Assembly: GCA_017617295.1 (NCBI GenBank)
Contig: JAFZWN010000064.1
Location: 1-35,942, forward strand
Direction of reading: 5' to 3'
Length of the DNA: 35,942 nucleotides
From: Clostridiales bacterium
GTDB taxonomy: Bacteria; Bacillota; Clostridia; Saccharofermentanales; Saccharofermentanaceae
The notes under the pieces are model-generated. The model was not told the DNA's origin, searched no databases, and saw only the letters and a program-made list of their open reading frames with translations. Positions 8,347-17,032 of this stretch are shown here, in pieces; the stretch's first letter is position 1, and the number at the start of each line of letters is the position of its first letter. Made by a program: the position numbers and the translations under genes.

Positions 8347-9852
8347 TCACTGAAGAAGGATATTTTCTACAGTCTTTTCCATATCCTCTTTCTCGATCAT
8401 GAGCTTATGAAGGATCTCCTTGGAAGACAGATCCCTGATGCCCTCGGGGATCTCGAGTCCGCTCTCCTCGGACAGTTCCTTGATGACCGTCTCGGTGGAT
8501 CTTCCGTTACTGTAGCCCGCGCCTCTTAAGGCATCCATTACCGCGGGAGCGAACTTGAAAGGCGATGCGGTAGAGGCGAATACAGTCTTCGTCTCATCCG
8601 AAGATCTCTGACGGTATCTGTTATAGATATTGAAGCCGACAGCCGTATGGGTATCGATAACGTTATCCGTTCTGTCATAGACATCAAGGATGGTCTTACT
8701 GACTCCGGTCTCATCGGCAAAGCCTCCGACGAAGAGCATCTGAAGAGATCTTAAGGTCTTGGGATCGACGGTATACGAACCCTCCTCGAAGAGCTGTCTC
8801 ATCCATTCCTTTACCTTTGCGGGATCTTTTCCGGTGATCTCGAAAAGCAGCCTCTCGAGGTTACTGGAGATAAGGATATCCATCGAAGGAGAAGTCGTCT
8901 TGAAGAACTCTCTCTTTCTGTCATACTTACCGGAGCTGAAGAAATCGCAGAGAACCTTGTTCCTGTTGGAGGCGCAGATCAGCTTCTTAACGGGGATCCC
9001 CATCTGCTTGGCGTACCATGCAGCCAGGATATTACCGAAGTTACCCGTGGGAACAACGATATTGATGGCCTCGCCCTTCTCGATCTTCTCTCTTCTGAGA
9101 AGATCAACATAAGAATAGACATAGTAAGCGATCTGGGGAACCAGACGGCCCCAGTTGATGGAGTTCGCCGACGACAGCTTGACTCCGCCCGCAGAGAGCT
9201 TCTCGGCGAAAGCAGTGTCAGCGAAGATATTCTTAACGCCTGTCTGCGCATCGTCAAAGCATCCGTTTACGGCGATAACGTGAGTATTACTGCCCGTTGT
9301 CGTGATCATCTGAAGCTTCTGAGCTTCGGATACTCCGTCGGACGGATAGAATACGATGATCTCCGTTCCGGGAAGATCCTTGAATCCTTCGAGGGCAGCC
9401 TTGCCCGTATCACCTGAAGTAGCGGTCAGGATACAGATCTTCTTGCTCTCCCCGGTCTTCCTGATCGAAGCGGTCATGAGATGGGGCAGGAGCTGAAGCG
9501 CGACATCCTTGAATGCAGCCGTGGGTCCGTGCCACAGTTCGAGGATATATTCTCTCTCGTTATAGGAATTCATCTGGACCAGAGGTACGGTATTCTCTCC
9601 CCACTTCTCGGGATCGTAAGCCTGGGAAGTATAGGAAAGGAGTTCCTCTTCGGTAAAATCGTCAAGGAACTTCGAGAGCACTCTTGCCGATATCTGATAA
9701 AAGCTCATATTCGCCATCTCGGCGATATCGTCTTCGCTTAATAAGGGTATGCTCTCTGGAACAAAGAGTCCTCCGTCGGGCGCGATACCGAGGACGATAG
9801 CTTCGCTCGCACTGTACTTTCTGTCATAACCTCTGGTACTTATATATTTCAT
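8347..9852 (-). CDS. thrC: Threonine synthase
   Basis: ThrC converts O-phosphohomoserine to threonine and phosphate with pyridoxal phosphate, the last step of threonine synthesis. The 501-residue length fits the longer class of threonine synthases, which carries an N-terminal domain (KYISTRGYDRKYSASEAIVLGIAPDGGLFVPES). The PLP lysine is Lys115 in LWHGPTAAFKDVALQ. The phosphate-binding loop is ATSGDTGKAAL, and VPTGNFGNILAAWYAKQMG lines the cofactor pocket. The start codon overlaps the stop of the upstream TPR-like gene by 4 bp (ATGA), so translation is probably coupled. No other threonine-pathway genes are in view, so the gene sits in a mixed housekeeping operon. Confidence 0.97.
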   Translation of the reverse strand: MKYISTRGYDRKYSASEAIVLGIAPDGGLFVPESIPLLSEDDIAEMANMSFYQISARVLSKFLDDFTEEELLSYTSQAYDPEKWGENTVPLVQMNSYNEREYILELWHGPTAAFKDVALQLLPHLMTASIRKTGESKKICILTATSGDTGKAALEGFKDLPGTEIIVFYPSDGVSEAQKLQMITTTGSNTHVIAVNGCFDDAQTGVKNIFADTAFAEKLSAGGVKLSSANSINWGRLVPQIAYYVYSYVDLLRREKIEKGEAINIVVPTGNFGNILAAWYAKQMGIPVKKLICASNRNKVLCDFFSSGKYDRKREFFKTTSPSMDILISSNLERLLFEITGKDPAKVKEWMRQLFEEGSYTVDPKTLRSLQMLFVGGFADETGVSKTILDVYDRTDNVIDTHTAVGFNIYNRYRQRSSDETKTVFASTASPFKFAPAVMDALRGAGYSNGRSTETVIKELSEESGLEIPEGIRDLSSKEILHKLMIEKEDMEKTVENILLQ

Positions 9853-10913
9853 TCAGTAACTTCCTCCGTTTCACCCGGCTCTTCCGGGCTGTTCTGTTCT
9901 TCCTGTGTCTCAGATGCAGTCTCGGGGCCTGCTTCTTCTCCGGCTGTCTCGGCCGCCTCTGCTGCCTCGTCGGGAGAGAGCGTATCGACAGTGGTCATTT
10001 CCGTATCTTCTGTATCAGCCGGTCCTTCCTCTTCCGTCTCTTCTACGGTTACCGCAGCAGCAGAAGCCGTGGTCAGTGAGGCTTCCGTACCGCTTCCAGA
10101 GAATCTCTGACCGTATTCTGTCAGGATCTCGGCAACCTCGGGGTCACTGCTCCTCTCCTGAAGAGCTCCTATAAGGTAGTCGAGCCTATTCTCGGTATCC
10201 GAACTGTTACGTACTTTTGCAACTGCGGGCAGTATAAGGAACCTCACAAGTACAAAGACCAGTGCCGCCAATATTACACCAGCTGCTATCTTTATTACAA
10301 GTCTCAGATTATCGGCAGGCGTCCTTACGTTCTCGATATCGATATCATCCCCCGCCATCTCGTCGCCGCCGGAAGCGGATCTCATCATGATGTCACGGCG
10401 CTCGCGGTCCGATGCCATGCCCATCTTGTCGGGCTTGGCAGAAGCCTTTACGAGGATGGGAGCATGCATACCGACTCTCTCGTTTGTCCCGCCGTTCTCC
10501 GATACTACAGACGTCCAGTTCTTGCCGGGTCTGCCGCCTTCGGCTCTCGGCTGGGGCTTTTCGCTGTCTTCCTTGACCGCCTTCATGGCATCCTTGGCCA
10601 TCATGAGGTATGCTTCGGAACGGAGCGAATTACTGACTGCATATTCGAGAGCGCTGTATGCTCTGGCGTAGTGTCCCTCGGCTGCGAGGCAGATACCGAA
10701 CAGGAGTGCGGCATCACCCCATTGGGGGAACTGCGATATAAGTGACTTGAGTATTATCTGGGCAACATCCGAGCCGTCTTTCTGGGAATTGATAAGAGCT
10801 CTGTTGAACTGTTTTACGACATGCGCCTTTTCTTCCGCGCTTATATTGAAAAGGATGAGATCCTTTTCTTCTATCGGACTCATTGCCATTGCATATTTTC
10901 TGTAGTCCCGCAT
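9849..10913 (-). CDS. Single-pass membrane protein with TPR-like N-terminus and acidic tail
   Basis: I do not recognise a specific family. The 354-residue protein has an N-terminal helical region (about 27-112) containing a TPR-like pattern: FPQWGDAALLFGICLAAEGHYARAYSALEYAV is given here as two adjoining helices at about 62-93. A polar linker (115-203) leads to one hydrophobic helix (about 204-230), and a short helical segment and a long tail rich in E, T and A follow (about 275-354). The likely topology is TPR-like region in the cytoplasm and acidic tail outside. It lies between folC (9-bp gap) and thrC (4-bp overlap), so it is expressed with them, but neither neighbour explains it. The ribosome site is weak; Met9 or Met11 are alternative starts. 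Confidence 0.75.
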   Translation of the reverse strand: MRDYRKYAMAMSPIEEKDLILFNISAEEKAHVVKQFNRALINSQKDGSDVAQIILKSLISQFPQWGDAALLFGICLAAEGHYARAYSALEYAVSNSLRSEAYLMMAKDAMKAVKEDSEKPQPRAEGGRPGKNWTSVVSENGGTNERVGMHAPILVKASAKPDKMGMASDRERRDIMMRSASGGDEMAGDDIDIENVRTPADNLRLVIKIAAGVILAALVFVLVRFLILPAVAKVRNSSDTENRLDYLIGALQERSSDPEVAEILTEYGQRFSGSGTEASLTTASAAAVTVEETEEEGPADTEDTEMTTVDTLSPDEAAEAAETAGEEAGPETASETQEEQNSPEEPGETEEVTE

Positions 10914-10922
10914 AACTTAATT

Positions 10923-12305
10923 TCAGCCTTTCAAAACGATGCTTCGAAGATATCCTCTTATCTGTCCGATCAGATAGAGCGACCCGGTGACAAGGAGCGG
11001 AATTCCGTCGGCACGTGTCCTGGAATAAGCCTCAGACACAGCCTTGGAGGCGTCTTCAAAGCATTCGGTCTTAACCGTACCATTATACACAAGTTCAATA
11101 TAATTACAAAGTTCGGAAGGTGCCAGAGTCCTTGGATTGTCGACCCTTACGCAGAATATCTCCTCGACGTCAGGAGCCTCGAGCTTCAGCACTTCGAGCA
11201 TGCCCTTAACGTCCTTGTCAGCCATGACTCCCATGACCACGCGGAGCTTGCCTTCGCAGAGCTTTCCGTCCTGTATCTTATTGAGAACGGCGGCAAGGCT
11301 CTGCGCACACTGACGGTTGTGACCGCCGTCCAGTATGACCGGAGGATCGATCGACAGGAACTCCGCCCTGCCCTTCCATTTTGTATGTCTTATGCCGTAA
11401 GCGATATCCTCCTCGGATACCACGGGTATCTGTCTGGCGCACGATACCGCCAGAGCGGCATTCCTTATCTGATGAGTTCCGACGAGAGCCGTATCGAATA
11501 CCGCCATCTCCCCCTCGAACGAGAATATCATCCGCCCGTCGGGAGTATACTTCTCCGAATACTTGCCCGCGCGTACGAACTTCAGCGGGGCATCCTTGGA
11601 TCTCGCGGCATCCCTTATGACTTCTCTAACCTTCAAAGCGTCCTCCGAACTTAAGAGCATCTCGTCGGGATCGGCTACGATGACCGGACGGTGAGGCTTT
11701 ATTATTCCGGCCTTTTCCATGGCTATCTGCCCGATAGTATCCCCGAGCCTGTCGGTATGATCGTAACCGATCGAAGTAATGACAGTACAAAGAGGATCGT
11801 CGATAACGTTCGTCGAATCCAGCCTTCCTCCGAGCCCTGTCTCGAGAACGGCGATATCTATCTGCTTCTTCTCAAAATACAGGTACGCGATCGCAGTCAC
11901 GAGTTCAAACTCAGTCGGGTGTTCGTATCCCTGTGACACCATGAGCTCCGCAGCGGCCTTGACCTTTTCGGACAGTTCCGCGAGATCGTGATCATCTATC
12001 TCGCCGTAAGTCTCATCTTCTGAAAGGATATCCAGTCCGTGTCTTCCGTCTATTATCCTGATCCTCTCGGAAAATCTCTCGAGGAAAGGCGAAGTATAGA
12101 CTCCCACCTTAAGTCCCGCGGAAGCCAGTATGGATGATATATAGGACACGGTGGAACCTTTACCGTTGGTACCTGCCACATGTATGACATGAAGCTGCTT
12201 CTGCGGATCCCCGAGGAGCTCGTCGAGCCTGTTCATCCGCTCCAGCCCCAGATTGATCCCGAATTTCAGCGCATCTTTTAAAAATTCCGGTGTATCGTTT
12301 GACAT
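10923..12305 (-). CDS. folC: Bifunctional folylpolyglutamate / dihydrofolate synthase
   Basis: FolC adds glutamate to folates, and often also makes dihydrofolate from dihydropteroate, using ATP in the cytoplasm. The 460-residue protein is a Mur-ligase-type enzyme: the P-loop GTNGKGS is at residues 45-51, the family signature follows (VYTSPFLERFSERI), then ETGLGGRLDSTN and ITSIGYDHTDRLGDTIGQIA, which carry metal and folate contacts, and finally the C-terminal glutamate-ligase domain with LDGGHN. No other folate genes are adjacent. It sits 22 bp after the cohesin-like surface protein gene and 9 bp before the TPR-like gene. Whether it has both activities cannot be told from the sequence. Confidence 0.95.
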   Translation of the reverse strand: MSNDTPEFLKDALKFGINLGLERMNRLDELLGDPQKQLHVIHVAGTNGKGSTVSYISSILASAGLKVGVYTSPFLERFSERIRIIDGRHGLDILSEDETYGEIDDHDLAELSEKVKAAAELMVSQGYEHPTEFELVTAIAYLYFEKKQIDIAVLETGLGGRLDSTNVIDDPLCTVITSIGYDHTDRLGDTIGQIAMEKAGIIKPHRPVIVADPDEMLLSSEDALKVREVIRDAARSKDAPLKFVRAGKYSEKYTPDGRMIFSFEGEMAVFDTALVGTHQIRNAALAVSCARQIPVVSEEDIAYGIRHTKWKGRAEFLSIDPPVILDGGHNRQCAQSLAAVLNKIQDGKLCEGKLRVVMGVMADKDVKGMLEVLKLEAPDVEEIFCVRVDNPRTLAPSELCNYIELVYNGTVKTECFEDASKAVSEAYSRTRADGIPLLVTGSLYLIGQIRGYLRSIVLKG

Positions 12306-12327
12306 CTTTATTCCTTCCTTTTAGGGA

Positions 12328-13770
12328 TCAGACCCTCTTCGGGCGCGGATTCGTTCTTTCCTTTATGATCTTCATAACGATATAGATCGTTACGCTGATG
12401 ATCACGGCCTCAATAACGGCCACGATCAGGAACACCACGAACAAAGCCTTGAAATAGACTTCGTTTCTGTCCTCCCTGTATGTATATTCATAGAAGTTGC
12501 CTGTCTCGGAATCATAACGGAAGAATCCCGCATTCCCGAATTCATCCGTCATATAGATAATGAACCTGCCGTCGGGATCCTCGTAGCCTTCGACGATGTT
12601 GCCGCCGATCTCCCTCTTGCCGGATACGAATCCCGAAGGTATGACGACATCATCCGGAACCGGCTCGAGAGAAAGGATACTGCTCTGCTCTACGAAGAGG
12701 CTTCCGGGAGAATAGGGGATTACCCTTCTCGTCGTCGGATTATAGAAATAGAACTGAGGTTCGGAGAATCCGTCATAAAGATATATCAGAACACTTCCGA
12801 CACCGTCACGGCTGTAAACCGGAACCTGATATCCGTTTATGATCCTTGTCGTCTGGGAGAACCCCTCGGGGACAACGCATACCGCAGGGAGGTTCAGGAA
12901 AGCATAACTGACTCCGGCGCTGTCCACCAGGCCCGCGCCCTCGGTCGTATAGCTCTCCTGTCTGTTTATATGTATGACATACTGTGACGAAGTAACTGTA
13001 TCCTGTGCGACTACATCGACCGTAATGATATTCTCTCCGTACTCGAGTGTCTTTCCTCCGTTTATCGTGACGCCGGCCCAGAGGTTACCCGGTACCGCAT
13101 AGACTTCAACGCTGCCTACAGACCTGTTTACCGTGGCGGTATAGTCATAGACATTGGTCGAGAAAGGGGGCGACAGTGTCACGCCGGATACGGACAGGGC
13201 TTCGAGCGACGCATCGTTTGAAAGAGTGGCCGCCAGGGGGATACTCATATCCTCTCCTATCGTGATGCTCGCGATGCCGCCGTTACTCATATTGAAGTCG
13301 AATGCTCCTCCGATACGGAAAGGGATGCTGTCTGATGTCGATGTATTGATCCTGAAAGATACCGAGAACAGTATCGTCTCTTCCGTTGAATAATACGATG
13401 GGTCCTCGAGCTCTATCCCGAGCTCTTCTATCGCCGCTGTCGAAGTCTCGTCTATCGCGCTTACGAGGATCTTACCGGAAGTCTCGGTATCAGTCTGATA
13501 CACGAAGTCGGTAAGCTGGGAGGAGGTGTTCGTCGATATATATTCGGTACTCTCGGCATCGTAATCGATCTCGACGGGACCGAAAGAAGTTATATGCGGC
13601 ATATTGTCCGCTGTTACGATGACCGTGATTATGTCTCCCGAATGCACTTCCTCGGCAGATGAATAGATGCGCAGACCGATCTGCTCATCGGCTCTTGCCG
13701 GAAGAGCATATAAAGGCAGGATCATGCAAAGAACGATCAGTATAAACGGTAACTTACATGGCCTTCGCAC
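12328..13770 (-). CDS. Surface protein with cohesin-like and cadherin-like domains, C-terminal membrane anchor
   Basis: The 480-residue protein starts with a signal peptide (PFILIVLCMILPLYALPARADE; cleavage likely near residue 28). Residues about 30-170 resemble a cohesin-type beta sandwich: EEVHSGDIITVIVTADN, then FGPVEIDYDAESTEYIS. Residues about 183-268 match the cadherin-like beta-sandwich family PF12733, with SLEALSVSGVTLSPPFS, NVYDYTATV, and the strand ending TSSQYVIHINRQ. The rest (270-437) is beta-rich with no family I can name, then a single hydrophobic helix (about 440-466) and a basic tail RTNPRPKRV indicate anchoring in the cell membrane with the body outside. It lies next to a glucosaminidase that also has a cadherin-like domain, so a wall-related role is plausible. 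Whether the cohesin-like domain binds a dockerin is unknown. Confidence 0.85.
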   Translation of the reverse strand: MRRPCKLPFILIVLCMILPLYALPARADEQIGLRIYSSAEEVHSGDIITVIVTADNMPHITSFGPVEIDYDAESTEYISTNTSSQLTDFVYQTDTETSGKILVSAIDETSTAAIEELGIELEDPSYYSTEETILFSVSFRINTSTSDSIPFRIGGAFDFNMSNGGIASITIGEDMSIPLAATLSNDASLEALSVSGVTLSPPFSTNVYDYTATVNRSVGSVEVYAVPGNLWAGVTINGGKTLEYGENIITVDVVAQDTVTSSQYVIHINRQESYTTEGAGLVDSAGVSYAFLNLPAVCVVPEGFSQTTRIINGYQVPVYSRDGVGSVLIYLYDGFSEPQFYFYNPTTRRVIPYSPGSLFVEQSSILSLEPVPDDVVIPSGFVSGKREIGGNIVEGYEDPDGRFIIYMTDEFGNAGFFRYDSETGNFYEYTYREDRNEVYFKALFVVFLIVAVIEAVIISVTIYIVMKIIKERTNPRPKRV

Positions 13771-13791
13771 GGGCTGCCTCCAATCCTTCTA

Positions 13792-16353
13792 TCATTTAGA
13801 GGGCATTATACCAAAATCGGACGGCATTGACGAATATACGGGGATCACAAAAACAAACGACTGATCCAGCATATCGATGGAGGAATAGCCCGAGAAATAC
13901 CTAAGGCTCTCCTCATATGCCATCGAGATATTCTGTGCATACTGATGCTCGTATAGACCGTCATCGTTATCGATGACATCGAATTTCTGGAAATAGAGAG
14001 TATCCTGACCCGCGGCGGTATATCTCGAAGCGATCCAGAGCGCTCCTCCGGTCAGCGCGTCATCGATATTATCCCACGGCAGAAGGAGCTCGGCTTCTTC
14101 AGGCGTAATGGTCTGACCATCGGGATCCCTTCCCCACATGGCATATCTCGCACCGTTGATGAGAGCTCCGTTCTCGATGTCAGGATCCGGAGTCGAACCG
14201 ATATTATAGAAATTATAGTATCCCTCGTATCCGGGAAGCGTACCGTGGCACAGAAGCGACTGTCCTGAATAACCCATCTCCTGGATGATCTTGCTCGCGA
14301 GGAAATAAGGGGAAACTCCGGATGTCATTCCCGCGTTATAAATAGCGGTCGCATAATCATACTCGTCCGTATCCATGAACGAACCGGATATCAGGGCGCG
14401 CACGCCTTCGATCGTATGACATGTCTCGTCAAAGGACAGAAGCTCGAACTGGAATACCCTTCTCTGATCAAGAAAGTTCCTCGGATCAAGGAAATAACGG
14501 ACTACGTTATTCCTCGCAGTCATCCATCCGCCTCCGTCGTAAACAGGGCTCTCGGGAACGACCCATCCCGGGGTGGAATTGATATTGGCAAGGCTTCTGT
14601 CGACATTGTCTTCATTGTCGAGCACCTCTTCAAAATCGAGTCCCGTATCATAAGGCCTGAAGATATATCCCGGGTGAACTGAGTGGAGCATCCACAGTCC
14701 GCTCCTGTATGAAGCGGGGAATCTCGAGAGCGTATCCTCCGAGAAAGTCCCGTTATCATCTCCGTTAAGGATATAGAGGTTATAAGATTTGGTCACTCCG
14801 TCAAAGGAAGTGACGGATATCCTGATCTCGGTCTGTCCGTCATTCAGGGGAACGGTTCCTCCGTATTCGATCTGACGCTCGCCCGAATTATCCGCCACGA
14901 AGATCTTGACATCGGCAGCATAACCCTGCTGGGCAGTCGGGGCTACCGTAAGGGAACGCCCGTCGGAATCGAGCCACAGACCGTAATTGACAAGAGAAGG
15001 GGCAAATACCGGGAAATAAGATCCGGTCTCACCGTTCTCGGTAATGCCCATATCGGAGAGCTCTGCCTCGAGAGGCAGGAAAGACACATCCTCCGAAGAT
15101 GCGGTCGATCTGTTATTGTTCAGGTCGATCAGAGTGATCTCAGTCTCTTCGCCTTCAGTTCCGATTACAGGGATCTGTGTGGGAACGGGAGGCAGTTCGT
15201 CGGAAACGGCATAATACTCGCCGCAGTATCTGGCAACATTCCTGCTCTGTATCATCGTATAGTGTACGGTCTCTCCGGAAGTAGTTGCCTGTGCTCCGCG
15301 CTCGACCCTGACATAGAAAACGTTCGACACTCCGTTGACGCCGGTCTCGTTCGCTATGGCTTCGGTATCCTGCTTCAGCCCGCGGAGCACTTCGTAATCC
15401 GACTGCGGAAGGTCATTTGTTCCTATCAGGTCTCCGCAGGCATCGTAGAGCGACACCTTGATGTCGTCGCTCATGTTGACAAAATTGATATACGCATTCC
15501 TGTCGGATGCATCTAACATATACCAGGAATTACTGCTGAGCATATCGATACTTCCCTGCTGAACGCCGTCATTTACCAGGGTCATGCAGGACGGCACGGT
15601 TATATGTCCGCCGTCGACCACGGATCCTCTTCCGTCGGATGACCTGAGAAGTATGCTGACATCATGTTCGCCAGCCGAAGTCCCCGCGGTATCCCAGGCC
15701 ATTACAAAATCCCTTGTACCGTTTGACGAACCTTCGGAACTCATATTTATAGTTCCCTGATGAAGGACGCCGTCAACAAAGAAATCGGATCTTACCTGTT
15801 CACCGGTAACGTTAAATGATCCTTCGACCTTTCTTATTCCCAGTGCATATCCGTCAGGACCCTGGATGGATCTTCGGAGAACGAAGTCCTCCACGCTGTC
15901 ACCCCTGGTATCGGGAACGAAAGTACTCGTTACATATCCCTCTCCCATATCCGAGAGAGAGGAACTTAATGCATACATGCGGCTCGATCCTGACAGCTGC
16001 GAGAGGATATCTCCTCTTATTCCCGATTCGCGGTCTCCGGATAATGCATAGGAGAGATCCGATGCGAAGGTATCGTCATCGGGCTGCCCCCACAGATAGG
16101 ATGCGCTCGTAAAAGCCCTCAGGATATAATCTCCTTCGGTCATCAATCCGTGTTCTATCAGAGCCTGTGCCTCAGACTCGCTGCCGCTTCCGGCAGTCTC
16201 CACCGTTCTTCTTATGACTTCCCTGTCATTATCCGACAGAGCGACCGGCTTCATATCCATCCCCGAAGACAGTACGCTCCCCAAAACAGCCAGGGACAGT
16301 CCTGTCCCGAAGACTGCCGCCGCAAAAAGACTGAGTTTGACGTTTCTTCTCAC
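13792..16353 (-). CDS. Secreted GH73-like endo-beta-N-acetylglucosaminidase with cadherin-like domain
   Basis: This 853-residue protein is predicted to cleave the glycan backbone of peptidoglycan outside the membrane. An N-terminal hydrophobic segment (about 8-30) acts as signal or anchor. A long beta-rich region of unknown family follows (about 40-425). Residues about 430-535 look like a cadherin-like beta sandwich (VNYGLWLDSDGRSLTVAPTA, then VTSFDGVTKSYNLYILNGDD). The C-terminal part (about 545-840) matches clostridial GH73-type glucosaminidases: LWMLHSVHPGYIFRPYDTGLD is the entry motif, DPRNFL and IFQFE-like VFQFELL follow, and FLASKIIQEMG carries the probable catalytic Glu692; YNFYNIGS is also conserved. 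It is 29 bp from the yfbR-like gene and 21 bp from the cohesin-like gene. Activity is inferred, not shown. Confidence 0.88.
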   Translation of the reverse strand: MRRNVKLSLFAAAVFGTGLSLAVLGSVLSSGMDMKPVALSDNDREVIRRTVETAGSGSESEAQALIEHGLMTEGDYILRAFTSASYLWGQPDDDTFASDLSYALSGDRESGIRGDILSQLSGSSRMYALSSSLSDMGEGYVTSTFVPDTRGDSVEDFVLRRSIQGPDGYALGIRKVEGSFNVTGEQVRSDFFVDGVLHQGTINMSSEGSSNGTRDFVMAWDTAGTSAGEHDVSILLRSSDGRGSVVDGGHITVPSCMTLVNDGVQQGSIDMLSSNSWYMLDASDRNAYINFVNMSDDIKVSLYDACGDLIGTNDLPQSDYEVLRGLKQDTEAIANETGVNGVSNVFYVRVERGAQATTSGETVHYTMIQSRNVARYCGEYYAVSDELPPVPTQIPVIGTEGEETEITLIDLNNNRSTASSEDVSFLPLEAELSDMGITENGETGSYFPVFAPSLVNYGLWLDSDGRSLTVAPTAQQGYAADVKIFVADNSGERQIEYGGTVPLNDGQTEIRISVTSFDGVTKSYNLYILNGDDNGTFSEDTLSRFPASYRSGLWMLHSVHPGYIFRPYDTGLDFEEVLDNEDNVDRSLANINSTPGWVVPESPVYDGGGWMTARNNVVRYFLDPRNFLDQRRVFQFELLSFDETCHTIEGVRALISGSFMDTDEYDYATAIYNAGMTSGVSPYFLASKIIQEMGYSGQSLLCHGTLPGYEGYYNFYNIGSTPDPDIENGALINGARYAMWGRDPDGQTITPEEAELLLPWDNIDDALTGGALWIASRYTAAGQDTLYFQKFDVIDNDDGLYEHQYAQNISMAYEESLRYFSGYSSIDMLDQSFVFVIPVYSSMPSDFGIMPSK

Positions 16354-16382
16354 CTTATTCTCTCTCCTGATCTATTCCCGTT

Positions 16383-17018
16383 TCACTTGTTCTCGTTTAT
16401 CTGGTCGAGCGTATATCCGTATGTAGGCACGAAGTTCTCCATAAAGATATCCGCCGCTCTTATCCCCATCTTCCTTATCGACTTCTCTGTGCTCTTCTTC
16501 GCCGAAGAGAACTCGCGGTTACCGGATGCCTCCTCGGTTATGCACTTGATATAAGCCGATATCTTGTCAGCCGCCTTTACGAGACGGCCTACCAGTTCCC
16601 CGTTCTCAAAGGAAGGATCGTCGTATCTGGGATCCAGAAGATCCATATACTCGGAAGCCATCTCGGAAGGCAGGTGCGATACCAGTCTCTCGGCCGCTTC
16701 ATGCTCGACTTCCTTATATGCTTTCTTTATTGTCTCATTCCTGTACTTGATAGGTGTAGGCAGATCTCCGGTAATTATCTCGGTACAGTCATGGTAGAGA
16801 GCATAGGATTGTACCATATTCGGATCGACCTTAGTACTCTCCTCCCCCTTATCGCACAGGGAATTATGGATGACTGCCAGCGCGTGGGCTATCACCGCCA
16901 CATCGAAGCTGTGTTCCTTGATGTTCTCGAAGCGGTTGTTCCTCATGAGCCCCCAGCGGTTGATGTACTGCATCCTGTCGAGCATCGCGAAGAATCCGTA
17001 TTTTTTCTTATCTTCCAT
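16383..17018 (-). CDS. yfbR: YfbR-like 5'-deoxynucleotidase (HD domain)
   Basis: HD-superfamily phosphohydrolase resembling E. coli YfbR, which removes phosphate from deoxynucleoside 5'-monophosphates. The conserved features are RWGLMRNNRFENIKEHSFDVA (His36), ALYHDCTEIITGDLPTPIKY (His76-Asp77, Glu80, Asp85) and a late Asp in LVKAADKISAYIKC. I place the start at MEDKKKYGFF, 211 residues, because GGAGG lies eight bases before this ATG. A GTG six codons upstream would overlap the dgt stop and lacks a spaced ribosome site. It follows the dGTPase-like gene by 14 bp, so together they could turn dNTPs into nucleosides. The symbol is by similarity; function is inferred. Confidence 0.9.
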   Translation of the reverse strand: MEDKKKYGFFAMLDRMQYINRWGLMRNNRFENIKEHSFDVAVIAHALAVIHNSLCDKGEESTKVDPNMVQSYALYHDCTEIITGDLPTPIKYRNETIKKAYKEVEHEAAERLVSHLPSEMASEYMDLLDPRYDDPSFENGELVGRLVKAADKISAYIKCITEEASGNREFSSAKKSTEKSIRKMGIRAADIFMENFVPTYGYTLDQINENK

Positions 17019-17032
17019 ATCCATATCCTCCG

